Source of the DNA: Larkinella punicea
GTDB lineage: Bacteria; Bacteroidota; Bacteroidia; Cytophagales; Spirosomataceae
Direction of reading: 5' to 3'
Assembly: GCF_003334855.1 (NCBI RefSeq)
Contig: NZ_QOWE01000025.1
Coordinates: forward strand, 62,001 to 126,000
Length of the DNA: 64,000 bases
Positions 1 to 8,000 of this stretch are shown piece after piece. The translations under genes were made by a program, and so were the position numbers. The stretch's first letter is position 1. Each line of letters opens with the position of its first letter. The notes under the pieces are model-generated. The model ran no database searches. It saw only the letters and a program-made list of their open reading frames with translations, and had not been told where the DNA came from.

Positions 1-2194
1 TAGCAAAGGCACTCCAGGAAGCCCCGGCATTCAGGGATTGGTAGACGCCCACGTCAGCCGCTACCCACACCCGGTTGGCATTGCCGGGATCCACTTCTAC
101 CGCCGTGATGGGCAGATTGGGTAAACCCGCCGTGCAGTTGACCCAGGTGCTGCCGCCATTGTCGGACCGGAACACCCGGTCGCCACTCAGCGACGTGGAG
201 GTTGCCCAGATGCGGTTCAGATTAGCCGGATTGACGTGTAAATCACTGACATAAGCACTGGCGCGGGGCGTTGTCAGGGCCGTCGCCGACGACCAGGCCG
301 TGCCGGACCAACTGATGCGGTACACCTGACCCGTTGTCGTTCCTACAAAAACCGTGTTGGGATTGGGAATGTACATCGCCGATGCTACCTGACCTGCGGG
401 CAGGGCTACTTCAGTCCAGTTGGTTCCCCGGTTTCTGGAAATGTACACACTCTGACCCGCCTGGGCCACCGTGTCGTTGTTGACTTCCATCGGCGGATAA
501 AACAGGGCATTGTAGCCATCGGGAACGTTGGGGCCAATCCAGCCAAACGAACCGAAATTTCCCCCGGTTGTCGAGCGTTCCATGCCCATGCTGTAATAGG
601 AATGAAACACCACGTTCGGGTCGGTACGGTGTACCCCGCAGTCGCCCCCGTCGCCGTCGGCAATGTGATCCCAGGCCGGATTGCCCGTGTAGCGGATGCT
701 GCCGTTGTCCTGCGTTCCGGCCACGAGCCAGCGTGACGAACCGTAATCCTGGGCCATGTATTCGATTTCCGTAATGCCTAAACCGTTGTTGAGTGACGTC
801 CAGCTTGTGCCCCGGTTGGGCGACACAAACAGCCCGCCGTCGTTCCCCACATAAACGATGTTGGCATTGGTGGGATCAAACGTGATGGCGTGTTGGTCGG
901 GGTGGATGTCGTCACCGGTTTTGTTGGAAATCGTCACCCAGGTCCAGGTGCTGCCCGACAGGTTACCGCGGTAGGCTTCAATGGCCCCCAGGTAAATTTC
1001 TGCATCCGTATCGGGGGCCACGGCCAGAAACCAGTCATACCACGCTTGGCCGGTCGACAGCCCCGCCGGTCCGGTAATGCGCGACCAGGTTCCGGTACTG
1101 GCCCTTCGGTAGAGATACTGCGTGGCACCGGCTGCGCCAAACGCGTAGGCAACGGCCGGATTCGTGCGGGAAATGGCCACCGCCAGCCGGTCGTAGCCCG
1201 CCGGGCCACCCGGTAAGGCAACAGCCGCCCAGGTCTGACCGCCGTTCGTGGAGCGGAAAAGCCCACTCTGACAACCCGCCAGCACCTCCGCCGTGGCACC
1301 GCCGGAAGGATGGGCCGCCAGGTCCCAGCAGCGTCCCGACCGGCGCAGGGTCCAGGCCGTTCCGCCGTCGGTGGATTCATAAATGCCGTGGGTGGTGGCG
1401 GCCAGCAAATGGTTGCCGTTGGCGGGATCGACCAGTAAATCGTAAAAACCCTGCCCCACAAAAGGCGCCGTTGCGTGCATCGTCCAGGTGCTGCCACCGT
1501 TGGTCGAGCGCAGCAAACCGGCACCCAGCCATGCGTAAAAATTTCCTTCGCCCGTGCCGCAATAAACCGTGGCCGGAGCCGATGGATTGAAGGCCAGTGC
1601 GCCAACCGTCAGTGTAGCGGCATAATCCGTGCGCGGACTCCAGGAAGTTCCCCGGTTGAAGCTTTCCCAAATGCCTCCGCTTGCTGCGCCACACAAAATA
1701 TGATTGGCATTGGAAGGGTCGACAGCCACTGCCGAAATCCGGCCCGAAACGACCACCCGACTCTCCCCGTAAGTCTGCCCGTTGGACATCATCGTGGGAC
1801 CCAGAAACCGCCATTGGGGGCCGAAGCCGGTGGGTGGTGAAAGGGTCGTTATGGCAGCCGGGGCCGTGGGTTCGGAATCACCGTTGTCGGTTTCCGCCGG
1901 TTCAACAACAGCGGGTTGCAAAGCCAGGGCGGCATCGACCAGCGCCTGGGCATAGCTCGAAACCACTTCCGGTGGGCCTTCGACCGAGAGGGCTGCGGTG
2001 GTCGAACGGCGCCGGTTTGCCTTCGGCTTTTCGTCGGCAACCGCTTCGGTGATCGGCAGACCGCGCTCTTCCGAAAAGTACAGCAACCGTTGCAGCACTT
2101 TACTGGTGGGCGGCTTGGGAAGCGTAGCCCGTCCCCGAACCGCTGGAGCGGCCTGGTCGGCCGGGTTCAAGAGTTCATCCTTCGGTCCCTTCAT
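1..2194 (-). CDS. BNR/sortilin-like beta-propeller repeat protein, 3' end beyond window
   Basis: A minus-strand frame is open from an ATG at 2192-2194 to the window edge (731 codons, no stop seen), so the C-terminus is missing. From about residue 130 the protein is built of repeats with Asp-box/BNR signatures such as STNGGSTW, STDGGTAW, STNGGQTW and SDNGGSTW, each followed by DP.NAN-type turns. This is the pattern of WD40/YVTN/BNR-like (VPS10/sortilin or sialidase-type) beta-propellers. The first 130 residues are polar, rich in Ala/Pro/Glu, and show no signal peptide, which is odd for a family usually exported. The start overlaps the preceding 57-codon gene by 20 bases, suggesting coupled translation. 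Substrate or partner is unknown; the fold is a confident call, the function is not. Confidence 0.85.
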   Translation of the reverse strand, partial: MKGPKDELLNPADQAAPAVRGRATLPKPPTSKVLQRLLYFSEERGLPITEAVADEKPKANRRRSTTAALSVEGPPEVVSSYAQALVDAALALQPAVVEPAETDNGDSEPTAPAAITTLSPPTGFGPQWRFLGPTMMSNGQTYGESRVVVSGRISAVAVDPSNANHILCGAASGGIWESFNRGTSWSPRTDYAATLTVGALAFNPSAPATVYCGTGEGNFYAWLGAGLLRSTNGGSTWTMHATAPFVGQGFYDLLVDPANGNHLLAATTHGIYESTDGGTAWTLRRSGRCWDLAAHPSGGATAEVLAGCQSGLFRSTNGGQTWAAVALPGGPAGYDRLAVAISRTNPAVAYAFGAAGATQYLYRRASTGTWSRITGPAGLSTGQAWYDWFLAVAPDTDAEIYLGAIEAYRGNLSGSTWTWVTISNKTGDDIHPDQHAITFDPTNANIVYVGNDGGLFVSPNRGTSWTSLNNGLGITEIEYMAQDYGSSRWLVAGTQDNGSIRYTGNPAWDHIADGDGGDCGVHRTDPNVVFHSYYSMGMERSTTGGNFGSFGWIGPNVPDGYNALFYPPMEVNNDTVAQAGQSVYISRNRGTNWTEVALPAGQVASAMYIPNPNTVFVGTTTGQVYRISWSGTAWSSATALTTPRASAYVSDLHVNPANLNRIWATSTSLSGDRVFRSDNGGSTWVNCTAGLPNLPITAVEVDPGNANRVWVAADVGVYQSLNAGASWSAFA

Positions 2195-2348
2195 CTGACT
2201 GAGTCGTTTTGGTTGGTTTCTTCGGTTTTTCTTCGGGGGATTCGGTTTCTTCTTCCGGGAAATTTTCCGGAATACCACGGGCTTCTCTAAACTGTTTTAG
2301 ACGTTCGGCTGCTTTGTTGTCCGGTTCGTCAGGTCGTCGTTTGGTCAT
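2175..2348 (-). CDS. Small charged protein (57 aa) translationally coupled to the BNR protein
   Basis: An ATG at 2346-2348 opens a 57-residue frame starting MTKRRPDEPDNKAAERLKQF and ending in an acidic Glu/Lys/Pro/Thr-rich tail. It has no signal peptide or membrane segment. Its stop lies 20 bases inside the downstream BNR gene, so the two are probably co-translated. Residues 15-27 (ERLKQFREARGIP) resemble the N-terminal stretch LLYFSEERGLP of the BNR protein, hinting at a shared docking or targeting motif. A longer in-frame ATG at 2528 would add an atypical 60-residue leader and is not preferred. I do not recognise the family. Confidence 0.6.
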   Translation of the reverse strand: MTKRRPDEPDNKAAERLKQFREARGIPENFPEEETESPEEKPKKPTKTTQSDEGTEG

Positions 2349-2765
2349 AGCATAACAGATTTGTGGATAGAGGATAGTCGTCAGAAAAACAGGTAGAATA
2401 CAAAGGAAATCACCCGGGTGGCCACCTGAAGTGAGTGGACAAAGCAGATCGACGGTCGTAGATGGGTACGGTTGAGGGGAGACTGCGTGTAAAGCATTAA
2501 CCGACAACAAGGTAGTCGTAATTATCAAAACGGGCCGCTAAGTTTTGAGGGAGCGGTTAAAAGAGTGTATAAGGATCGGCGGAAAAAATAGCAGTATTTG
2601 TTGCCCGGCCGGAAGCGGACGCCCGGCCTGTACTTTCTGATGGCCAAAACAAACCCGAAGAAGCGGGCGGTGGGCTGGTGAAAAAAGTAGCGGATGAGGT
2701 AGAACAGACAGCGACTGTGCTTTCCGTAGCAGTAAAACCGTGCGTAAGTCCGTATCAAAACCGCT
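2349..2765. other. Intergenic region without a recognised gene
   Basis: This 417-base divergent gap must hold the promoters of the 57-aa/BNR unit (minus) and the NIPSNAP gene (plus). Short open frames on the minus strand translate into low-complexity sequence without family resemblance. A GC-rich inverted repeat (GGCCGG at 2607-2612 with CCGGCC at 2623-2628) could form a small hairpin. I see no tRNA, RNase P or other structured-RNA signature. Confidence 0.4.
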
Positions 2766-3560
2766 ATGAAAAGACGTAATTTTGTTAAAACATCTCTTGT
2801 TACCACCTCCGCCGTCAGTTTCCTGAATCCGTTGAGCGAAGCGGCAACACCCCATCAAAACGCCGGTTCTGAATTTTATGAACTGCGGATATATACCTTA
2901 AAGAATGGCAAACAGCAGAAAATGGTGGAAAGCTATTTTCAGAATGCCGCCATCCCGGCCCTGAACCGGCTGGGGAGCAAAAACATCGGGGTTTTTACGG
3001 AATACCTTCCCCAGGGATTCACGAAACTGGTGACGGTGATCCCGTTTAATTCGCTGGACGATTATTTCAAGTTGCCCGAAAAACTGGCCGGTGATGCCGC
3101 TTATCAACAGGCGGGTGCCGATTATCTGACGGCCCAGGCTACCGATCCGGCCTATGAGCGCATTGAAAGCTCGTTGCTGAAATCGTTTTCCTACATGCCC
3201 AAACTGGAAGCCCCGGAGAAAAAACCGCGGATTTTTGAGCTGCGTCGCTACGAAAGCCACAACGAAACCGCCGGAAAGAAGAAAATCGAGATGTTCAATG
3301 AAGGCGGTGAAATTGCCATTTTCAAACGCGTCGGACTCACCCCGGTTTTCTTCGGCGAAACACTGATTGGCCCCATGCGCCCGAATTTGACGTACCTGCT
3401 GACGTTCGACAACATGGAAGAACACGACCAGAACTGGAAGACGTTCGGCAGCGATCCGGAATGGAAAAAAATCAGCGCCATGCCCGAATATGCCAACGCC
3501 CGAATCGTTTCGAACATCACCCGGACTTTCCTGGTTCCGACCGCCTTTTCACAGATTTAA
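2766..3560 (+). CDS. NIPSNAP family protein with Tat-type signal
   Basis: 264 residues. The N-terminus KRRNFVK followed by a short hydrophobic stretch resembles a twin-arginine export signal, so the product is probably periplasmic. Two homologous ferredoxin-like (dimeric alpha-beta barrel) units follow: FYELRIYTLKNGK at about 38-50 and IFELRRYESHNETAGKKK at about 158-175. These are typical NIPSNAP repeats. Bacterial members have no agreed reaction; many sit near sugar-oxidoreductase genes in Bacteroidota and Planctomycetes. The gene stands alone and is followed by two hairpins. The ATG at 2766 is chosen because it yields the signal sequence directly. Confidence 0.88.
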   Translation: MKRRNFVKTSLVTTSAVSFLNPLSEAATPHQNAGSEFYELRIYTLKNGKQQKMVESYFQNAAIPALNRLGSKNIGVFTEYLPQGFTKLVTVIPFNSLDDYFKLPEKLAGDAAYQQAGADYLTAQATDPAYERIESSLLKSFSYMPKLEAPEKKPRIFELRRYESHNETAGKKKIEMFNEGGEIAIFKRVGLTPVFFGETLIGPMRPNLTYLLTFDNMEEHDQNWKTFGSDPEWKKISAMPEYANARIVSNITRTFLVPTAFSQI

Positions 3561-3568
3561 AAACCGCC

Positions 3569-3587
3569 CAGGCCAGCGAATGGCCTG
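3569..3587 (+). terminator. Small hairpin after NIPSNAP gene
   Basis: Perfect 7-bp stem CAGGCCA/TGGCCTG with a 5-base loop, eight bases after the NIPSNAP stop codon. It has no U-tract of its own and may act with the larger hairpin 11 bases downstream. Confidence 0.4.
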
Positions 3588-3598
3588 ATTAAATGGAC

Positions 3599-3655
3599 AT
3601 TGCCGAAGGTACAGCCTCTCTTGCTCGCAGAGGTTATGCCTTCGGCAATTTTCTT
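3599..3655 (+). terminator. Probable intrinsic terminator of NIPSNAP gene
   Basis: An 11-bp outer stem (ATTGCCGAAGG at 3599-3609 with CCTTCGGCAAT at 3639-3649) encloses a second CCTCT/AGAGG stem and runs into TTTTCTT. Position and T-rich tail fit a rho-independent terminator. The remaining sequence to 3895 is AT-rich promoter-type DNA without a gene. Confidence 0.6.
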
Positions 3656-3895
3656 CCCAACCGATGCGGTTGTCAGTAACCAGCCGGTAAAATTGTATCC
3701 AGCCAAGTTAGGATAAGCTTTTTTAGTTATACTATAGTTTTGTTGGGTTCTACGGATGCTCATGTAGAAAAACGGATGTGCCGTTTACTAAATGTATGCG
3801 AAATGTTATAAATAAGTAACTTTTGACTTCGAAATGTCGCCTATGTAGCATATATTTGTTAGTCATTATCGTATAACTAAAATATAGAAAGGACG

Positions 3896-4327
3896 ATGCA
3901 ACCAATCCAATCCCGCATTTGGAACGGCCAGAAAATGCTCTACCTGGCCGGGCTGCCCATGACCCCGGAGCCTTATTTATCCATCTGGCTGCAGGAAGCC
4001 ATCGCCCTGGTGAGCCAGGTGCCGACGGTTGACGAATTGCCGCAGCCCACCAGCTTTTCCTGGCGGTTGATGCGCACCATCGGTCAGTCGGATCGGCAGG
4101 GCATCTTGCTGTACGAGAGTGATCTGGTGGAGTGGGACGGGCGGATTTTCGAGATTGGCTGGTCGAATCATCGCTGCGGCTACGCGCTGTTTCAGCCCCT
4201 GGGAACGGGCGAATTTCCGGCGTTTTCACTCAGCGCCCTGCACGCCCGCCAATTGCGGGTGCTGGGAAACCGCTACGAACATCCGCAGTTGCTGGAACAA
4301 CGGTTTTTGTCGCAGGCAGCAGCCTGA
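3896..4327 (+). CDS. YopX-like domain protein
   Basis: 143 residues, cytoplasmic. The central part (about residues 58-90, LMRTIGQSDRQGILLYESD followed by LVEWDGRIFEI) matches the YopX pattern of the form S-T-G-x-x-D-x-x-G-x-x-I-Y-E-G-D-x-V. YopX-fold proteins are mostly carried by phages and other mobile elements and have no assigned biochemical role. Here the ATG is preceded by GAAAGGACG, one of the few Shine-Dalgarno-like sites in the window. A hairpin with T-run follows. No phage genes are adjacent, so this is either a domesticated gene or a chromosomal relative. Assignment is by motif only. Confidence 0.6.
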   Translation: MQPIQSRIWNGQKMLYLAGLPMTPEPYLSIWLQEAIALVSQVPTVDELPQPTSFSWRLMRTIGQSDRQGILLYESDLVEWDGRIFEIGWSNHRCGYALFQPLGTGEFPAFSLSALHARQLRVLGNRYEHPQLLEQRFLSQAAA

Positions 4328-4365
4328 TCCAAATATTCCTCATATCCACACCGTTTATTTCCCGA

Positions 4366-4399
4366 AAGCCACGCCCGTTCAACCGGCGCGGCTTTTTTT
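4366..4399 (+). terminator. Rho-independent terminator after YopX-like gene
   Basis: Stem 4368-4375 pairs with 4385-4392 (one mismatch), loop of nine bases, followed by a run of seven T. Located about 40 bases after the stop codon of the YopX-like gene. Confidence 0.7.
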
Positions 4400-4526
4400 A
4401 TGGAAACTGGTGAAAAACGTCCTGGAATGCAGGCTGGTATTAGATTACTTCCAAATTGAGGCAAAGAATTGATTCAGGGAAACTTTTGTCCGGCAGGTTT
4501 GTTACCCGGTTATGATCCGTTAAATC

Positions 4527-4913
4527 ATGAAACCTTTTGTTGCCCTGTTGTTAGCGTGCTGGATGTTGGGCGGGAGTTTGCTCCCCGGCTTCAGCATGGA
4601 CCAGACCTCCCACTGGGGCGATCTGGTGCAGCATTTCCAGCAACACCGGGCCACAGACGCCCGGCTGGGTTTCATCGACTTCATCAAAATGCATTACGGG
4701 GCCGATTCAGAACACCAGAAACACCCCAACCACAGTCACCAGAATTTACCTTCGGTCGGCCATTCCGCACCGGTTTTTACGCCCGGCACCGTCTGGCTGT
4801 CGGCACCTCAGCTCTGTCAGTTGATGGTTCTCCCCAAAGCCGATTTTTTCCGCAAGGCCGATCTCTATTCTTTTCTCGCGGTTTTCGCGCTGATCAATCC
4901 CCCCCGACGCTAA
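4527..4913 (+). CDS. Exported His-containing protein heading the metal-efflux locus
   Basis: 128 residues. An N-terminal hydrophobic segment (about residues 3-20, AllACWMLGGSLLPG type) reads as a signal peptide. The mature part contains LGDLVQHFQQHRATD-like and GFIDFIKMHYG segments, then a His-rich stretch HQKHPNHSHQN near residues 68-79. Small exported proteins of this plan precede CzcA-type genes in many Bacteroidota. The histidines suggest periplasmic metal binding, but no function has been assigned as far as I know. It lies 179 bases upstream of the pump gene with a hairpin between. The motif is actually WGDLVQHF in this protein. Confidence 0.6.
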   Translation: MKPFVALLLACWMLGGSLLPGFSMDQTSHWGDLVQHFQQHRATDARLGFIDFIKMHYGADSEHQKHPNHSHQNLPSVGHSAPVFTPGTVWLSAPQLCQLMVLPKADFFRKADLYSFLAVFALINPPRR

Positions 4914-4939
4914 TTCCCCATCGCCCCTGGCCGAAATGT

Positions 4940-4964
4940 GTCCGGATGAAACGGACGGTTTTTT
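4940..4964 (+). terminator. Hairpin with T-run between exported protein and czcA
   Basis: GTCCG (4940-4944) pairs with CGGAC (4952-4956), followed by GGTTTTTTC. It could be a weak terminator or attenuator that sets the ratio between the small protein and the pump. Stem length is only 5 bp, so confidence is limited. Confidence 0.4.
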
Positions 4965-5092
4965 CGCCTTGTATTCGGCCTTGCTACCCGCACAACGGGT
5001 GACAAATGGTTGCGGATCGTTTTCTGCTTTTCCGTAATCCGGTCGTTTTCTCTTCCTGATTTTTCAGTCAATCCCTTCTTTCAGAGCACATT

Positions 5093-8000
5093 ATGCTGAA
5101 TGCCATTATTCATTTCTCCATTCACAACAAACTCATTGTTGGCCTGTTTGTGCTGGCCCTGGTGGGGTGGGGGGCCTGGTCGGTAACCCAACTGCCCATC
5201 GATGCGGTGCCGGATATTACGAACAACCAGGTGCAGGTGATCACGAGCAGTCCGTCGCTGGCGGCCGAAGACATCGAGCGGCTCGTGACGTTTCCGATTG
5301 AAGTAAGCCTGTCGAATATTCCGGGCATCACCGAGTTGCGGTCGTTTTCGCGCTTCGGCCTGTCGATTGTCACCGTCGTATTCACCGACGCAACGGACGT
5401 TTACTGGGCTCGCCAGCAGATTGCCGAACGCTTGCAAAATGTGGTGGGTGAGATTCCGCCCGGCGTCGGAACGCCCGTCATGGCGCCCGTCACCACGGGT
5501 TTGGGCGAAATTTTCCAGTACACGGTTTTGGCCCAAAAAGGCTACGAAACCAAATACTCGCTCACCGACCTGCGCACCATTCAGGACTGGACCATCCGGC
5601 GTGGCTTGCTCGGAACCCCCGGTGTGGCCGACATCAGCGGTTTTGGTGGCCTGCTGAAACAATACGAAATAGCCGTCGATCCCGACCGGCTGCGAAGCAT
5701 GGGCGTCACGATCACCGATATTTTTAATGCCCTGGAGCAGAATAACCAGAACACAGGCGGGGCGTATATCGACAAAAAGCCCAACGCCTATTTCATTCGC
5801 TCCGACGGCCTGATTCGTTCGACCAGCGATATTGCGGACATCGTCGTCAGGCTGAACGACCAGTCGTTGCCCGTTCGGATCCGCGATGTGGCGCAGGTTA
5901 ACATCGGTTCGGCGGTGCGTTACGGAGCCGTCACCCGCAACGGCGAGGGCGAAACCGTGGGGGCGGTCGTGATGATGATCAAAGGCGAAAATTCATCGGC
6001 GGTCATCAAACGGGTGAAGGAAAAGATTGCCGAAATTCAGAAAACGCTACCCGAAGGCGTGCAGATCGTGCCGTTTCTGGACCGGACCAAAATGGTCAAC
6101 AGCGCCATCGGAACCGTCGAGCGCAACCTGTTGGAAGGCGCTACCATCGTTATTTTTGTGCTGGTGCTGATGCTCGGCAACTTCCGCGCGGGGTTTGTCG
6201 TAGCCTCCGTCATTCCGCTGGCACTGCTGTTTGCCATCGCGATGATGAACCTCTTTGGCGTGTCGGGCAACCTGATGAGCCTCGGAGCCATCGACTTCGG
6301 ACTGATCGTGGACGGTGCCGTCATCATCGTTGAAGCGACGCTCCACCACATTACCAGCCGAAATAAAAACAAAACGCTGACCCAGGCCGAAATGGATGAC
6401 GAAGTCTTCCAGTCTGCGGCCCGGATCCGCTCGTCGGCGGCTTTTGGTGAAATCATTATTTTGATTGTTTACCTGCCAATTCTGGCCTTGTCGGGCATCG
6501 AAGGCAAAATGTTTCGTCCCATGGCCCTGACGGTTGCGTTTGCCATTCTCGGGGCTTTCATCCTGTCGCTGACCTACGTACCGATGATTTCGGCCTTGAT
6601 GCTGAATAAGAAAATTGTCCATAAAGAAACGTTTTCGGACAAAATCATGAAACGGATTCAGTGGTTTTACGAACCCGTTCTGCTGGCGGCTCTGAAACAC
6701 CGGCTCGTTATTCTGATCAGCGCCGTAGCCCTGCTGGTTGTTGCGGTTTTTCTTTTTAACCGAATGGGCGGAGAGTTCATTCCCCAACTTGACGAGGGCG
6801 ATTTTGCGGTCGATACACGAACCTTGACGGGAAGTTCGCTTTCCGAAACCGTGGAGGCAACCCTGAAGGCCGAGCGGATTTTGCTCAAACAGTTTCCGGA
6901 AGTTGAGCAGGTGGTTGCCAAAGTCGGCTCCGGCGAGATCCCCACCGACCCGATGCCGATCGAGGCTTCCGATTTGATGGTGATCCTGAAACCGCGCGAT
7001 CAGTGGACGTCGGCCACCACCCGCGACGAACTGGCCGGCAAAATGGCCGAAGCCCTCTCGGTGGTTCCGGGCGTTACGTTTGGCTTTCAACAGCCGGTGC
7101 AGATGCGGTTTAACGAACTCATGACCGGCGCGCGTCAGGATGTTGCCCTCAAAATATACGGCGAAGATCTGGCCCAGTTGACCAAACTGGCCGGTCAGGT
7201 CGGCACCCTGATCGGAAGCATCGACGGGGCCAAAGACCTTTACGTGGAGCAGGTGGGCGGTTTGTCCCAGATCCTGATCAAACTCGACCGGTCGCAGCTT
7301 GCCAAATATGGCCTGAACGTAACCGACGTCAACCGGGTGATCAACACGGCTTTTGCCGGACAGTCAGCGGGGTTGGTGTTCGAAGGTGAAAAACGATTCG
7401 ACCTCGTGGTTCGGCTGGCGGCCGACAAGCGGCAGAGTGTCGACGATGTGCGCAATGTGTATGTAACCACGCCAAAGGACCCATCCGGTTCCGGGCAGCA
7501 ACTACCGCTGAGCCAGATTGCGCAGGTCACCATCGAGCAGGCTCCCAACCAGATCCAGCGGGATAATACGCACCGGCGCATCACACTGGGATTCAACGTT
7601 CGGGGGCGTGATGTGGAAAGCATCGTTACGGAATTGCAGCAGAAAGTCGGCACTCAAATTAAATTTCCACCCGGTTATTCCATCACCTACGGCGGTCAGT
7701 TTCAGAACCTGGTCGATGCCAAACAGCGGCTGGCCATTGCCGTTCCGATTGCGCTGGCGCTGATTTTCGCCCTGCTGTTTTTCACGTTCGGCTCCATTCG
7801 CCAAAGTCTGCTGATTTTTATGGCCATTCCGATGGCGGCCATTGGGGGCGTGTTTGCCCTGTTGCTGCGCGGAATGCCGTTCAGTATTTCGGCGGGGGTC
7901 GGGTTCATCGCGCTTTTCGGTGTGGCGGTTTTGAACGGCATTGTGTTGATCGCCGAGTTCAACCGGCTTCGTCAGGAGGAAGGGCTAACCGACCTAACCG

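Noticed and set aside
2525-2858. Overlapping minus-strand frames of 93 and 106 codons upstream of the NIPSNAP gene
   Set aside because: Both overlap the NIPSNAP start region and each other in different frames, with no family resemblance; treated as chance frames.
3822-3858. Possible Bacteroidota promoter (TTTG plus TATATTTG) before the YopX-like gene
   Set aside because: TATATTTG fits the -7 consensus TAnnTTTG, but the nearest upstream TTTG is 25 bases away, longer than the usual spacing of about 19-21.
6047-7090. 347-codon open frame on the minus strand opposite the pump gene
   Set aside because: It lies wholly inside the well-supported CzcA frame and its translation is His/Arg/Gln-rich low-complexity sequence, typical of an antisense frame in GC-rich DNA.
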